NCBI RefSeq assembly: GCF_014203595.1
Contig: NZ_JACHJK010000018.1
Location: forward strand, 62,001 to 126,000
Direction: 5' to 3'
DNA length: 64,000 nt
Source: Streptomyces echinatus
Lineage (GTDB): Bacteria > Actinomycetota > Actinomycetes > Streptomycetales > Streptomycetaceae
A program made the translations under genes and the position numbers. Position 1 is the first letter of the stretch; the number at the start of each line of letters is the position of its first letter. Positions 35,201 through 42,248 of this stretch are shown in pieces. The notes under the pieces are model-generated. The model ran no database searches. It saw only the letters and a list, made by a program, of their open reading frames with translations, and was not told the DNA's origin.

Positions 35201-37388
35201 GCCGGTGGTGCAGTTCGAGCCAGCGCAGCGCGGTGGGCACGAGGCGCTGGGCGGCGTCGGTCGGCAGGTGCCTGAGGCCGCGGCGCAGGACATGGCGGGC
35301 GTTGACGGTGTCGCCGTACTCCTCCAGCCAGGGGGCGACGATCTTGGTCCAGTGCTCCGCCAGGGAGCCCGCCCACGGCGGCCCCGAGCAGATCGCGCCC
35401 AGCGCGTAGCCGCCGACGTCGGGGTCCCGCTGCATGACGTCACCGATGGCGGCCGCGTTCCCGGCGAACCAGTCCGCCAGCACATCGCCGACCTCCGCGT
35501 CCCGTTGCCGCAGTGCGAGGTCGTCGAGCAGCCGGGCGAGGTTCGTCGCGTAGCGGCCGATGGTGCGGGCCTCGGTGAAGCAGCCGGACAGCAGGTCGTG
35601 GGTGCGGAGCCGGTCGACCCGGGTGCCGTCGGGGCGGATCACCGAATCGGTCAGCTGGTCGCAGACGATGTCGTGCGCCACCTCCAGATGGCCGCCCTCG
35701 CCCTCCAGCCAGCCGAGGCCGATCAGGGCGTCGACGACGGTGTCGGCCCGCCCGGCGCCGCTGGCCGTCGAGGCCAGCGCCACGCGGGCCGCCTCCCGGA
35801 TCTCGGCCTCCGGCTGCGGGCACGCCGCCGCGGCGGCAGCGGCGGCGACGAGGTCGTCGGTGGCGTGCGCGCCGTCGAGGGGTGATGGGGGATCGGGCAC
35901 GGTGAGAGCGTCTTCGTGCAGCCGGGCGTGCAGCCACTTGGCGAGCTCTCCGCCCTCGCGCATGCCCGCGATGCTGGGCGGGTCGAGGCCGCGGGCCACC
36001 CGGCGTTCCACCTCGGAGGCGATGAGCAGGGTGAGGATGGGGCGGCGCCCGCACAGGCGCCGCATGTGGGGCAGGCCGAGTTCGGCCACGGCCGTCTTGG
36101 CGAGGTGCTGCAGGCCCTGGTCGGCGACGGCCCGCATGAACTCCTCGTCCTGCCGCAGATGCACCTCGCCGAAGAAGGACCGCAGCCGGCTCCTGTGCTG
36201 CTGCAGCCAGCCGGGGCGCACCGAGGCGAGGAACCGCACCTCGATGTTCTTCTTCGCGGCATCGGGCAGCAGACGTCCCCTGACCGCCTCCAGATCGAGC
36301 GGTGACTCGCCTTCCTTGTCGGCGATGAAGAGATTGAGGTAGTCGATGACGACCAGGACGTCCTCGGAGCCGGCCAGGACGGCCTCCGCGATCTCGTCGA
36401 CGAGTGACGCCGTCCCGCCGGGCCTGACGTGCAGCACCCGCCAGCCGGCCTCGAGGGCCACCCGGCCCACCTCGATGCCGGTGCGCGTCTTGCCGGTGCC
36501 GGCCTGGCCGACGAGCAGCAGTCCGGTCTCCTCGCCTTCCAGGACGCGGCTCATGATCATGCGGGGGTGGGCGTCGTGCCCGGCCCCGGGAGAGACGAAC
36601 GGCAGGTGATCGGAGATCAGGTTCCTCTTGAATCCCGTCAGGCCGGCGAGCAGGTCCTCCTGGTCGACGACCGCGGCCAGGGAGAGGTCGCCGGCCTGCT
36701 GGACGAGGAGGGGACGGGGTCTGGTCGAAACGAGGTCCTTCAGCAGCGCGGCCCTGAAGTCGGGCTCCTCCGCCAGGGCCCGGGCGACCGGTTCCGCGTC
36801 GACGCTGCCCGTTCCGGCCGCGGTCAGGCGCCTGCTCTGCACACCGACGAGGTGGTGCCGGTCCTCGGTGAAGAAGGCGGCACCCGACATGCCCTTCCAC
36901 GGATCTGCACCGGGCTTGGTGACGGGGGGCGGATTCGAGACCGCGATGTCCAGCAGGCCGGACTTGAGGTTCGAACCGAGCCGGATCACCCCATGGGCGG
37001 CCAGGCTGTCGCGCCCCGCGAGGCCCGGCGTCTCCGTGCGGTGGGCGGAGCGGGGGAAACCGATGCCGGACACCGGCACGGTGCCGGGCCCGGCGGGGAG
37101 GCTGCCGAAGTGAACCGCCTTCACGCCGGGTACGGGATCACGCAGCCTGAGCAGTGCCAGGTCGTACGACGTGGAGCACCACTCCACGTCGACGGGCAGC
37201 TCCTGCGGCCGGACGCCGAGCAGGACGGTGACGGCGCGCGGCCGGGCGGCGTCCGTCGTCTGCAGGAGGTGCCTGGCCGTCAGTACCAGGCTCTTGCTGA
37301 TGAGAAAGCCCGAGCCGTACTCCGTCTTCTCGCCCTGCCGTACGAGGACCTCGGCCACTCGGTCCGCGTGCTCGACCCCGCCCCCCAT
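32211..37388 (-). CDS. Trypsin-like protease / STAND NTPase / helical repeat protein
   Basis: A 1725-residue, three-part protein. Residues 1-200 are a trypsin-fold serine protease: YGSGFLISKSLVLTARHLL with His40, SYDLALLRL with Asp76 and PWKGMSGAAFF with Ser168. Residues about 250-700 are a STAND-type P-loop NTPase: Walker A GQAGTGKT (294-301), Walker B DVLVVIDYLNLF (Asp349), an LASVRPGW sensor segment and a winged helix ending HLEVAHDIVCDQL. From about residue 710 to the end are some 25 repeats of 37-39 residues with pattern WLxxH...VLxxLLxRxDL, which should form a superhelix. No signal peptide is seen. The ATG 37388 is eight bases after the trypco2 stop. Family knowledge: such proteases joined to STAND NTPases occur in proposed bacterial conflict systems in multicellular bacteria. 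The repeats probably sense a ligand, which NTP-driven assembly converts to protease activation; this is inference. The frame stays open to 37871, but that part overlaps trypco2. Confidence 0.85.
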   Translation of the reverse strand: MGGGVEHADRVAEVLVRQGEKTEYGSGFLISKSLVLTARHLLQTTDAARPRAVTVLLGVRPQELPVDVEWCSTSYDLALLRLRDPVPGVKAVHFGSLPAGPGTVPVSGIGFPRSAHRTETPGLAGRDSLAAHGVIRLGSNLKSGLLDIAVSNPPPVTKPGADPWKGMSGAAFFTEDRHHLVGVQSRRLTAAGTGSVDAEPVARALAEEPDFRAALLKDLVSTRPRPLLVQQAGDLSLAAVVDQEDLLAGLTGFKRNLISDHLPFVSPGAGHDAHPRMIMSRVLEGEETGLLLVGQAGTGKTRTGIEVGRVALEAGWRVLHVRPGGTASLVDEIAEAVLAGSEDVLVVIDYLNLFIADKEGESPLDLEAVRGRLLPDAAKKNIEVRFLASVRPGWLQQHRSRLRSFFGEVHLRQDEEFMRAVADQGLQHLAKTAVAELGLPHMRRLCGRRPILTLLIASEVERRVARGLDPPSIAGMREGGELAKWLHARLHEDALTVPDPPSPLDGAHATDDLVAAAAAAAACPQPEAEIREAARVALASTASGAGRADTVVDALIGLGWLEGEGGHLEVAHDIVCDQLTDSVIRPDGTRVDRLRTHDLLSGCFTEARTIGRYATNLARLLDDLALRQRDAEVGDVLADWFAGNAAAIGDVMQRDPDVGGYALGAICSGPPWAGSLAEHWTKIVAPWLEEYGDTVNARHVLRRGLRHLPTDAAQRLVPTALRWLELHHRRREGSFVLTILLERDEVGAPFLPDVLQATVTWLADNSSLPESSHLLAKMLTRRDLTPLQEQRIVAATLRWLDHHKGKREATYVLAPLLEHPALRLSARNAVRAAELWLREFCTWPEAWRVIAKLLARDDLGRDMRQTTFRRAEEWLGTNGHRQEASHVVGRLLTRGDLSDTELRGAVRSGIAWTRAQPIEANWTYVLELLLKRPDLTDGERATTVRLADEWLEHHVTDTAADFFIRTVLERPDLTDGEIRRTVAYADAWLRLHALEHNADRIINFLLGYGHLTADERGMATRYAERRLEGQPHDEENSFALVRLLGQRDISDEEAAGHVSAAFDWLATHGTSPSASHVVRAVLDRPHLTYDVMSRSCVVALAWLDHHPSSAGTSFVLGALLSRSDLPAEFVPATLSGALTWLTSNGLEPTAGIVLFNLLLRRDVDRLDTGGDQLRTLFDMSLAWLDLHETDVPMSGRVLGSLLFRTDLEPPEIEQAISRALPWARHHVENHWSERTVRALLRRDELDEAGSRTVVELATLWAHTHGEHPIAANVLIELLGRTDLTDEQRTQVEEAGSRWVAVNPDSPKNAAVHAARNRAAAAAEAADSISEALARLEQSNGELPAFDFFRDLLGRRQLSQDAFESIAAVVLEWTESHPDSPDSAFHLGFLLSRQRLTGLPLDRAFATAERWLRRHVPATQASTVLAGLLDRKDLGGERLRTALTVTELWLRDHATLGDAQYVLKRLLARRDLAPAEQRKVVDTALRWLGSHDGSDQAAHVLSPLNASPRLTRQDLEALVEHSLAWVNAERGGRDIQSVLEPLLEHSELTPDQLRRVASCALRWSDGNLGEISAPRLLKAVVCRAEIPSQVSAASVDLAYDWIRADPTVFDTCFFLDALLRVRDLPADRLTSVVTWSFDWLGRHMPQFKSRLVLRSLLALEQLPGDQARQAAGHALSWLRRYETRLVSDSSKGHGQEIVELLLLRTDVDEDTAEQARHFAALLRRAG

Positions 37389-37396
37389 GCCCGTCC

Positions 37397-37708
37397 CTAG
37401 CCGATCAGGTCGGAGACGTCGTCGCCGGTCAGCACCGTGGTCGGCTGCCCCTGGGCGTCGTACGTCTCGGGGGACAGGCGCAGCTTGATGACGTGGGTGC
37501 GGGTGTTCTTGGATCCGCCCGTGAGGTCGCCGGACAGCACCCAGAACTTCACCCCGCCCTTGACCTGCTTCGTCTTCTCGACGGCGACATGGAGTTCCAG
37601 GTCGACGGACTCGATCTTGAACCGCACGTCCTTGCCGTCGGCCTCGGTGCGGGCGGTCTCGATCTCCGCTCGCAAGGACGCGAGGAGCTCGGAGAGTTCG
37701 ATGTCCAC
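37397..37708 (-). CDS. Trypsin-co-occurring domain protein (trypco2 family)
   Basis: A 103-residue cytoplasmic protein. It begins with an acidic helix (VDIELSELLASLRAEIETAR), then beta strands in alternating pattern (VRFKIESVDLELHVAVEK, KFWVLSG) and THVIKLRLSPE, as in the trypco2 family named for its repeated association with trypsin-like proteases of STAND systems. The GTG at 37706-37708 follows CTGGAGG at a good distance; longer versions to 37783 are Arg-rich and unlikely. It is the first gene of the operon with the protease-STAND gene. It may be a regulator, adaptor or substrate of the protease; which one is unknown. Confidence 0.82.
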   Translation of the reverse strand: MDIELSELLASLRAEIETARTEADGKDVRFKIESVDLELHVAVEKTKQVKGGVKFWVLSGDLTGGSKNTRTHVIKLRLSPETYDAQGQPTTVLTGDDVSDLIG

Positions 37709-37769
37709 TGTGACCTCCAGAGGGTGCCGAGAACGGCGACCGGCGCGACGGGACACTGCCCGAGTCCGC

Positions 37770-37782
37770 TGACAAGATGTCA
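37770..37782. promoter_or_regulatory. Candidate operator TGACA-AGA-TGTCA before the trypco2 operon
   Basis: A perfect 5-3-5 dyad about 60 bases upstream of the trypco2 start. On the minus strand it overlaps TTGACA (37778-37783), a consensus -35 box, so a dimeric regulator binding here would block the operon. The -10 box is not clear. The divergent gap 37709-37950 serves this operon and the antiporter. Confidence 0.4.
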
Positions 37783-37901
37783 ATCCTATGCGGACCGACG
37801 GGTGTTGGCGGCCGTGCTCTGATGTGTCCGTGGTGGGCGAGCAGTGTATGCGAACACGCGGGTCTGACCAAGCGGTTCGTGGGGAATCCGCAGGTCGTGG
37901 T

Positions 37902-37920
37902 GGCAGACTTGAGGTCTGCC
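37902..37920. promoter_or_regulatory. Inverted repeat GGCAGAC-TTGAG-GTCTGCC before the antiporter
   Basis: A perfect 7-bp inverted repeat with a 5-base centre, 31 bases before the antiporter GTG. It may be an operator or an mRNA leader hairpin of the antiporter gene. Confidence 0.45.
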
Positions 37921-37950
37921 GTGTGATCGTCGACCCCCGGAGCGCCGTCC

Positions 37951-39537
37951 GTGGATCAGCTGGCTCTGTTGTTCGTACTGCTGCTCGGGGCCCTGGTGAG
38001 TGTCCCGGTGGGGGACCGGCTGGGGGTGCCGGCGCCGGTGCTGATGACCCTGTTCGGCGGGGTTCTGGCCGTGGCCGACTTCGTGCCCGACGTGAACATC
38101 CCGCCCGAGCTGATCCTGCCGGGGCTGCTGCCGCCGCTGCTGTACGCCGCCGTCCGACGCACCTCCTGGCGGCAGTTCGCGGCCAACATCCGCCCGATCT
38201 TCCTGCTGGCCGTCGCCCTGGTGTTCGTGACGACGGTGTGCGTGGCGTTCGTCGCCAACGCGATCGTGCCGGGGCTGCCGATCGCCGCAGCCGTCGCGCT
38301 CGGCGCCCTGATCGCGCCGCCCGACCCGGTCGCCGCGACCAGCGTCGCCGGACAGCTGGGGCTGCCGCGCCGTCTGGTGTCGATCCTGGAGGGCGAGGGA
38401 CTCTTCAACGACGTCACGGCCATCGTGCTGTACCACGTGGCGATCGCCGCCGCCGTGAGCGGCACGTTCTCGCCCTGGCGGGCCGGACTGGACCTCGTGC
38501 TGTCGGCCGTCGTCGCGGTGGCCGTGGGCCTGGTGCTGGGCTGGGGCGCGAACAGGGTGATGGACCTGCTGGGCGATCCGACCCTGCAGATCGGCATGAC
38601 GCTGCTGGTGCCGTACGCCTCCTACGTGCTCGCGGAGAAGCTGCACGGCTCCGGGGTGCTCGCCGTGCTCACCACGGCGCTCTTCCTGGCCGAGTACGCC
38701 ACCGACGCCGACGACGTGATGACCCGGCTCGCCGGGCACACCTTCTGGGACATCATCGACACCCTCGTCACGGGCGTCGCCTTCGGGCTGATCGGTCTGG
38801 AACTGCACAACGCCATCCGCACGGCCCAGGGGCGGTGGGGCGAGATGCTGGGCTGGGCGGCCGCCGTCGTGGGGGTGGTGGTCGTCGTCCGGCTGGTGTG
38901 GCTGCTGCCGGCGGCCTGGCTGACCCAGCGGCTGCACGCGCGGCGGGACTACGACGAGGAGATCCCCGTGAGCCGGCGGGAGACCGTCGTGATGTGGTGG
39001 TCCGGGATGCGCGGGGTGGCGTCGGTGGCGCTGGCGCTGGCCGTGCCGCTCAAGACCGGCGACGGCTCTCCCTTCCCCGACCGGGACGAGATCATCTTCA
39101 TCGCCTTCGGGGTGATCGTCGCCACGCTCGTGGTGCAGGGGCTGACGCTGCCCTGGCTGGTGAAGCGGCTGGGGGTGCAGGCCGACTCCGAGCGGGAGAA
39201 GGAGTTCGAGAAGGAGCTGGCGGTACGCGCCGCGAAGGCGGCGAAGCGCCGGCTGCGGGAGATCGAGCAGGTGGAGGAGCTGCCCGAGGAGCTGTCCGAG
39301 CAGATGCTGCGGCGCGCCTTCGACATCGGGATCCGGATCAGCCCGGACATGGGGGAGGCGGAACGCCGGGAGGCGCAGCAGCAGCGGGTGAAGCGGCTGA
39401 AGCGGGTGCGGCGCATCCAGGGCGAGATGCTGAGCGCCGCGCGGCACGAGGTGCTGGCGGCGCGGAGCGAGCCCGGGGCGGACCCGGAGGTCGTGGACCG
39501 GGTGCTGCGCCACCTCGACGTGCGCAGCCTGCGGTGA
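37951..39537 (+). CDS. Na+/H+ antiporter, CPA1 family
   Basis: A 528-residue protein with about 12 membrane helices in the first 410 residues. The ion-binding Asp motif is in LIAPPDPVAATSVAGQLGLP, followed by SILEGEGLFNDVTAIVLY, both typical of CPA1 exchangers (NhaP/YjcE type). A charged cytoplasmic domain of about 110 residues (SEREKEFEKELAVRAAKAAKRR...) follows and may regulate transport. GTG 37951 has GGAG nine bases upstream. Its stop lies inside the first unit of an 8-bp tandem repeat. Function: sodium or potassium export against protons for pH and salt balance. Confidence 0.9.
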   Translation: MDQLALLFVLLLGALVSVPVGDRLGVPAPVLMTLFGGVLAVADFVPDVNIPPELILPGLLPPLLYAAVRRTSWRQFAANIRPIFLLAVALVFVTTVCVAFVANAIVPGLPIAAAVALGALIAPPDPVAATSVAGQLGLPRRLVSILEGEGLFNDVTAIVLYHVAIAAAVSGTFSPWRAGLDLVLSAVVAVAVGLVLGWGANRVMDLLGDPTLQIGMTLLVPYASYVLAEKLHGSGVLAVLTTALFLAEYATDADDVMTRLAGHTFWDIIDTLVTGVAFGLIGLELHNAIRTAQGRWGEMLGWAAAVVGVVVVVRLVWLLPAAWLTQRLHARRDYDEEIPVSRRETVVMWWSGMRGVASVALALAVPLKTGDGSPFPDRDEIIFIAFGVIVATLVVQGLTLPWLVKRLGVQADSEREKEFEKELAVRAAKAAKRRLREIEQVEELPEELSEQMLRRAFDIGIRISPDMGEAERREAQQQRVKRLKRVRRIQGEMLSAARHEVLAARSEPGADPEVVDRVLRHLDVRSLR

Positions 39538-39596
39538 GCGGGTGAGCGGGTGAGCGGGTGAGCGGGTGAGCGGGTGAGCGGGTGAGCGGGTGGGCG
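39533..39596. repeat. 8-bp minisatellite (GGTGAGCG)n
   Basis: Seven perfect and one imperfect copies of GGTGAGCG. The first copy contains the antiporter stop codon. The array has no stem potential and fills most of the gap before the SDR promoter. The copy number is likely to vary between strains. Confidence 0.95.
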
Positions 39597-39688
39597 GTGC
39601 GTCCATCCGTGCCCGATCGGTCATACGAATGTGTCGATCCTGTGGATGACTCCCGCCCTCACCGGTGGATCGCTCCTACGCTCGGATC

Positions 39689-40429
39689 ATGACGCGCAAC
39701 ATCGTGATCAGTGGGGGCGGCACGGGGATCGGACGTGCGGCGGCGCACGCCTTCGCCGCGGCCGGGGACCGGGTGCTGTTGCTGGGGCGGCGTGCGCAGG
39801 CGCTGGCGAAGGCCGGGGTGGCCGGGGCGCTCACCTACGCCGCGGACCTCTCCGAACCCGGCCAGGTCCGCGGTGTCGCCCGGTTCGTCGCCGAGGAGCT
39901 GGGCACCGTGGACGTGCTCGTGCACAGTGCCGGCGGGGCCGGACATCTGGAGCCGCCGGCCGGCAGCGAGGACCCCCTCGACCAGGTGGCCCACCGCTGG
40001 ACCGTCAACTTCCGGCAGAACACCCTGACCGCGGTGCTCCTCACCGAGGCGCTGAAGCACCGGCTCGCCGAGCCCGGCGGCCGGGTGCTCTTCGTCAGTT
40101 CCATCGCCGCCTACCGCGGCTCGGGCACCGGAGCCTACGCGGCGGCCAAGGCCGGCCTGCACCCGTACGCCCACGACCTGGCCCGGGAGCTGGGCCCGCA
40201 CGGTGTCACGGTGAACGTGGTCGCCCCCGGATACATCGAGGACACCGAGTTCTTCGGCGACACCATGGACGAGGCCCGGCGGGCGAGGCTCGTCGCCGGC
40301 ACCTCGACCGGCCGCGCCGGCATACCGGGTGACGTGGCCGAGACCCTGCACTGGCTGGCCTCGCCCGCCGCCGGGCACATCACCTCGCAGGTCATCCAGG
40401 TGAACGGAGGCGCCGAGCGCGGCCACTGA
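39689..40429 (+). CDS. Short-chain dehydrogenase/reductase
   Basis: A 246-residue classical SDR with NAD(P)-binding SGGGTGIGRAAA at residues 9-20, the NAG-type motif HSAGGAGH, the catalytic Ser in FVSSIAAYRG and Tyr/Lys in GAYAAAKAG. Substrate unknown. ATG 39689 is preceded by a TACGCT box at only about 7 bases, so the transcript is probably leaderless; an ATG at 39665 in frame is less likely. It is convergent with the MscS gene. Confidence 0.88.
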   Translation: MTRNIVISGGGTGIGRAAAHAFAAAGDRVLLLGRRAQALAKAGVAGALTYAADLSEPGQVRGVARFVAEELGTVDVLVHSAGGAGHLEPPAGSEDPLDQVAHRWTVNFRQNTLTAVLLTEALKHRLAEPGGRVLFVSSIAAYRGSGTGAYAAAKAGLHPYAHDLARELGPHGVTVNVVAPGYIEDTEFFGDTMDEARRARLVAGTSTGRAGIPGDVAETLHWLASPAAGHITSQVIQVNGGAERGH

Positions 40430-40454
40430 ACCCCGGCCGGCCGGCGCCGGGCGG

Positions 40455-41561
40455 TCAGTGCCTTCCGGTGCGCGGGAACTCGTACGCCCTGCGGAGGGAG
40501 GCGCCGTCGGGGGAGGGGATGTGGTGCGGCGGGAGCACGGACTCCGCCGTGTTCACCCGGGGCAGCGCGTAGGGGTGCTCCGTGGACAGCCAGGTGATCA
40601 TCTGCTCGCGGACCGTGACCCGGACCGTCCAGATGTCGTCCGCGTCCTTCGCGGTCACCAGGGCCCGCACCTGGACGGTGTTCGGCGTGGTGTCGGTCAC
40701 CTGCAGGCTGCAGGCGCGGCCGTCCCAGGCCGGGCACGCGCGCAGGACGTCCCGCAGCTTCTCGCGCATCGCCTCCATCGGCGCGCTGTGGTCGAGGTGC
40801 CAGTAGACGATCCCGGTCATCTGCGGGGTGCCGCGGGACCAGTTCTCGAAGGGTTTGGAGGTGAAGTACGACACCGGCATGGTGATCCGGCGCTCGTCCC
40901 AGGTCCGTACCGTCAGAAAGGTCAGGGTGATCTCCTCGACCGTGCCCCACTCGCCGTCCACCACGACGGTGTCGCCGAGCCGGACCATGTCGCCGAAGGC
41001 GATCTGCAGCCCGGCGAACAGGTTCGACAGCGTGGACTGGGCCGCGACGCCGGCCACGATGCCGAGGACACCGGCGGAGGCCAGCAGCGAGGCGCCGGCC
41101 GCGCGCATCGCGGGGAACGTCAGCAGCATCGCCGCCACGGCGACCACCGCGACGATCGCCGCCACCACGCGCATGATCAGCGTCACCTGGGTGCGCACCC
41201 GCCGGACCCGGGCGGGGTCGTGGTGGGCGCGCGCGTAGCGGGTGTACGTCGTCTCGACCACGGCCGCCGCGATCCGGATCACCAGCCAGGCCGCAGCCCC
41301 GATGAGCACCAGGGTCAGTGTCCGGCCGATGCCGGTGCGGTGCTCCAGGAACAGCTCGGCCTCGTCGTAGGAACCTCTCAGCAGGGCCGCGCACAGCACC
41401 ATCTGATACGGCACACGGGCACGTCGCAGCAGGCCCCACAGCGGGGTCTCGCTGTGGCGCGCGTCGGCCTTGCGCAGCAGTACGTCGGTGGCCCAGCCGA
41501 TGAGGACGGTCAGAAATACGGCCACGCCGACCACGGTCACGGGGCGGAGTACGTTCTCCAT
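40455..41561 (-). CDS. MscS-family mechanosensitive ion channel
   Basis: A 368-residue membrane protein. Four or so membrane helices lead to the pore-lining region and MscS beta domain: SAGVLGIVAGVAAQSTLSNLF, GLQIAFGDMVRLGDTVVVDG, EWGTVEEITL. A C-terminal alpha/beta domain follows. Such channels open under membrane tension to release solutes after osmotic downshock. ATG at 41561 starts MENVLRPVTVVG; a longer open frame upstream overlaps the divergent hydrolase gene and is discarded. Confidence 0.9.
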   Translation of the reverse strand: MENVLRPVTVVGVAVFLTVLIGWATDVLLRKADARHSETPLWGLLRRARVPYQMVLCAALLRGSYDEAELFLEHRTGIGRTLTLVLIGAAAWLVIRIAAAVVETTYTRYARAHHDPARVRRVRTQVTLIMRVVAAIVAVVAVAAMLLTFPAMRAAGASLLASAGVLGIVAGVAAQSTLSNLFAGLQIAFGDMVRLGDTVVVDGEWGTVEEITLTFLTVRTWDERRITMPVSYFTSKPFENWSRGTPQMTGIVYWHLDHSAPMEAMREKLRDVLRACPAWDGRACSLQVTDTTPNTVQVRALVTAKDADDIWTVRVTVREQMITWLSTEHPYALPRVNTAESVLPPHHIPSPDGASLRRAYEFPRTGRH

Positions 41562-41666
41562 GCCCCGGAACCTAACCGGCTTCGGCGGGGCATGAACATG
41601 TGAGTTCGGCGCGCGTCTGGGTACGGGCCGCGAACGGCCCGGGTGCCCTGCTGGCACCATGGCCTC

Positions 41667-42236
41667 ATGAACATCATGCTCTTTCACTCGACCTACGGGC
41701 TCACGGCCGCGGTGCGCGACGCCGCGGACCGGCTGCGCGCCGCCGGCCACGAGGTGTGGACGCCGGACCTCTTCGAGGGGCGCACGTTCGGCACCGTCGA
41801 GGACGGCATGGAGTTCAAGGAGGCCGTCGGCAAGGAGGAGCTGTTGAAGCGGGCCGTGCTGGCGGCGGCGCCGTACTCCGACCGGGGGCTGGTGTACGCC
41901 GGGTTCTCGCTCGGCGCCTCCGTCGCCCAGACCCTCGCCCTCGGCGACGCCAAGGCACGCGGGCTGCTGCTCCTGCACGGCACGTCGGACATCGCGCCCA
42001 CCGCGCACGTGGACGAGCTGCCGGTGCAGCTGCACGTGGCCGAGCCGGACCCGTTCGAGACGGACGACTGGCTCGGCGCCTGGTATCTGCAGATGGGCCG
42101 GGCCGGGGCCGACGTGGAGGTCTACCGGTACGCCGGGGCCGGGCACCTCTACACCGACCCCGAACTGCCGGACTACGACGCCGAGGCCGCCGAGGCCACC
42201 TGGCGGGTGGCGCTCGGCTTCCTCGACAGCCTCTAG
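41667..42236 (+). CDS. Dienelactone hydrolase-like alpha/beta hydrolase
   Basis: A 189-residue alpha/beta hydrolase. The strand MNIMLFHSTYGL, the nucleophile elbow GFSLGAS (Ser in place of the Cys of true dienelactone hydrolases), a candidate acid in AEPDPFE and the His in GAGHLY make up a triad. Substrate unknown. ATG 41667 is chosen because it gives the conserved first strand; no ribosome site is visible, so the gene may be leaderless. It is divergent from the MscS gene and convergent with phoD. Confidence 0.85.
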   Translation: MNIMLFHSTYGLTAAVRDAADRLRAAGHEVWTPDLFEGRTFGTVEDGMEFKEAVGKEELLKRAVLAAAPYSDRGLVYAGFSLGASVAQTLALGDAKARGLLLLHGTSDIAPTAHVDELPVQLHVAEPDPFETDDWLGAWYLQMGRAGADVEVYRYAGAGHLYTDPELPDYDAEAAEATWRVALGFLDSL

Positions 42237-42248
42237 CGGCGAAACCCC

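Noticed and set aside
32211..35250. Repeat array in the STAND gene considered as a CRISPR or DNA repeat
   Set aside because: Units are similar only at protein level, lie within an intact reading frame and have no conserved DNA repeat with spacers.
31821..35885. A long plus-strand open frame opposite the protease-STAND gene
   Set aside because: The translation is repetitive Gly/Val/Gln/Arg text mirroring the repeat DNA of the minus-strand gene. The minus strand has coherent protease, NTPase and repeat motifs.
37389..37871. N-terminal extension of the protease-STAND frame to 37871
   Set aside because: The extension lies over the trypco2 gene in another frame and is Arg/Pro/His rich. The protease fold starts properly after the ATG at 37388, which has a ribosome site.
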